Source: an uncultured Acetatifactor sp. (GTDB lineage Bacteria > Bacillota > Clostridia > Lachnospirales > Lachnospiraceae). From it: 5,588 nucleotides of DNA. The translations under genes were made by a program, and so were the position numbers. Under the pieces are notes generated by a model. It was not told the DNA's origin. It was given only the letters and a program-made list of their open reading frames with translations, and searched no databases. Below are positions 5,414 to 5,588 of this stretch, piece after piece; positions within the stretch are counted from its first letter, which is position 1; every line of letters begins with the position of its first letter. The stretch is taken from the NCBI GenBank assembly GCA_934394515.1, contig CAKRRU010000139.1:1-5588 (forward strand), read 5' to 3'.

Positions 5414-5588
5414 ATGAAAGTATATACTTGTTTCCCCGGCGGGAAAGCCAAAGCACTGACTATGAGTTATGATGACGGTAAGGTACAGGACAGACGCCTG
5501 ATCGATATTTTCAATAAATATGGTATCAAGGGAACGTTTAATCTGAATTACGGTCAGGTGGGAGAACGCCCCCGCATGACTTTTGAAG
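5414..5588 (+). CDS. Polysaccharide deacetylase (NodB-homology) family protein, 3'-truncated by the window
   Basis: The first 58 residues of this gene are present, from the ATG at 5414 to the window edge. It begins MKVYTCFPGGKAKALTMSYD and carries the family's first motif as SYDDG (residues 18-22). Asp20 would be the catalytic base and Asp21 a metal ligand by analogy with TFDDG. LIDIFNKYGIKGTFNLN (29-45) follows, typical of the next helix and strand of the NodB fold. Such enzymes are metal-dependent and remove N- or O-acetyl groups from carbohydrates. There is no signal peptide or membrane segment before the domain, so this copy is probably cytoplasmic. AAGGA (5401-5405) lies 8 nt upstream of the start and GGAG (5407-5410) 3 nt upstream. 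The His-containing second motif and everything after it lie outside the window, so activity and substrate cannot be judged. Confidence 0.85.
   Translation, partial: MKVYTCFPGGKAKALTMSYDDGKVQDRRLIDIFNKYGIKGTFNLNYGQVGERPRMTFE

Noticed and set aside
1..5588. CRISPR array, tRNA, rRNA, or phage-defence system
   Set aside because: No regularly spaced repeats, cloverleaf sequences, rRNA-like stretches or defence-gene motifs are visible. The genes present are ordinary housekeeping or transport genes.

Overview
The window looks like chromosomal DNA of a low-to-mid GC Firmicute, most likely a Lachnospiraceae-type gut clostridium. This is an inference from the protein flavour (a YoeA-type MATE transporter, a YghZ-type aldo/keto reductase, a Gram-positive HflK/HflC pair, a cytoplasmic polysaccharide deacetylase), the strong GGAGG-type ribosome binding sites, and what looks like the C-terminal PII half of an ammonium transporter. 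No search was run.

Layout, left to right. Positions 1-356 hold the 3' end of a plus-strand gene for a PII signal-transduction domain, closed by a strong intrinsic terminator (442-473). A promoter at 505-533 then drives a MATE-family efflux transporter (572-1966). After about 100 bp with its own promoter comes an aldo/keto reductase closely matching E. coli YghZ/Gpr (2068-3057). That gene converges on a minus-strand pair, hflK (4003-5034, promoter-proximal) and hflC (3102-3971). The 44-bp gap between the converging genes is almost filled by one hairpin that can serve as terminator for both directions. Upstream of hflK is a 379-bp intergenic region (5035-5413). It ends with the start of a plus-strand polysaccharide deacetylase gene (5414 to beyond the window).

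The most notable find is in that intergenic region. A 143-bp non-coding element (5222-5364) has 16-bp terminal inverted repeats that begin GTAAC and is flanked by a perfect 8-bp direct duplication, CATATTTT. This is a clean signature of a miniature inverted-repeat element (MITE). The GTAA ends and 8-bp duplication match the IS66 family pattern, so it is probably mobilised by an IS66-type transposase elsewhere in the genome. It sits between a predicted promoter (5161-5189) and the deacetylase gene, so it would be carried as a folded insert in that gene's 5' leader. The second notable point is the PII domain: it has no visible start codon where PII proteins normally begin, and the T-loop tyrosine that is uridylylated in E. 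coli GlnB is a methionine.

The genes do not form one pathway. HflK and HflC form a membrane complex that controls FtsH. The reductase detoxifies reactive aldehydes, the MATE protein exports small molecules, and the PII domain senses nitrogen and energy status.
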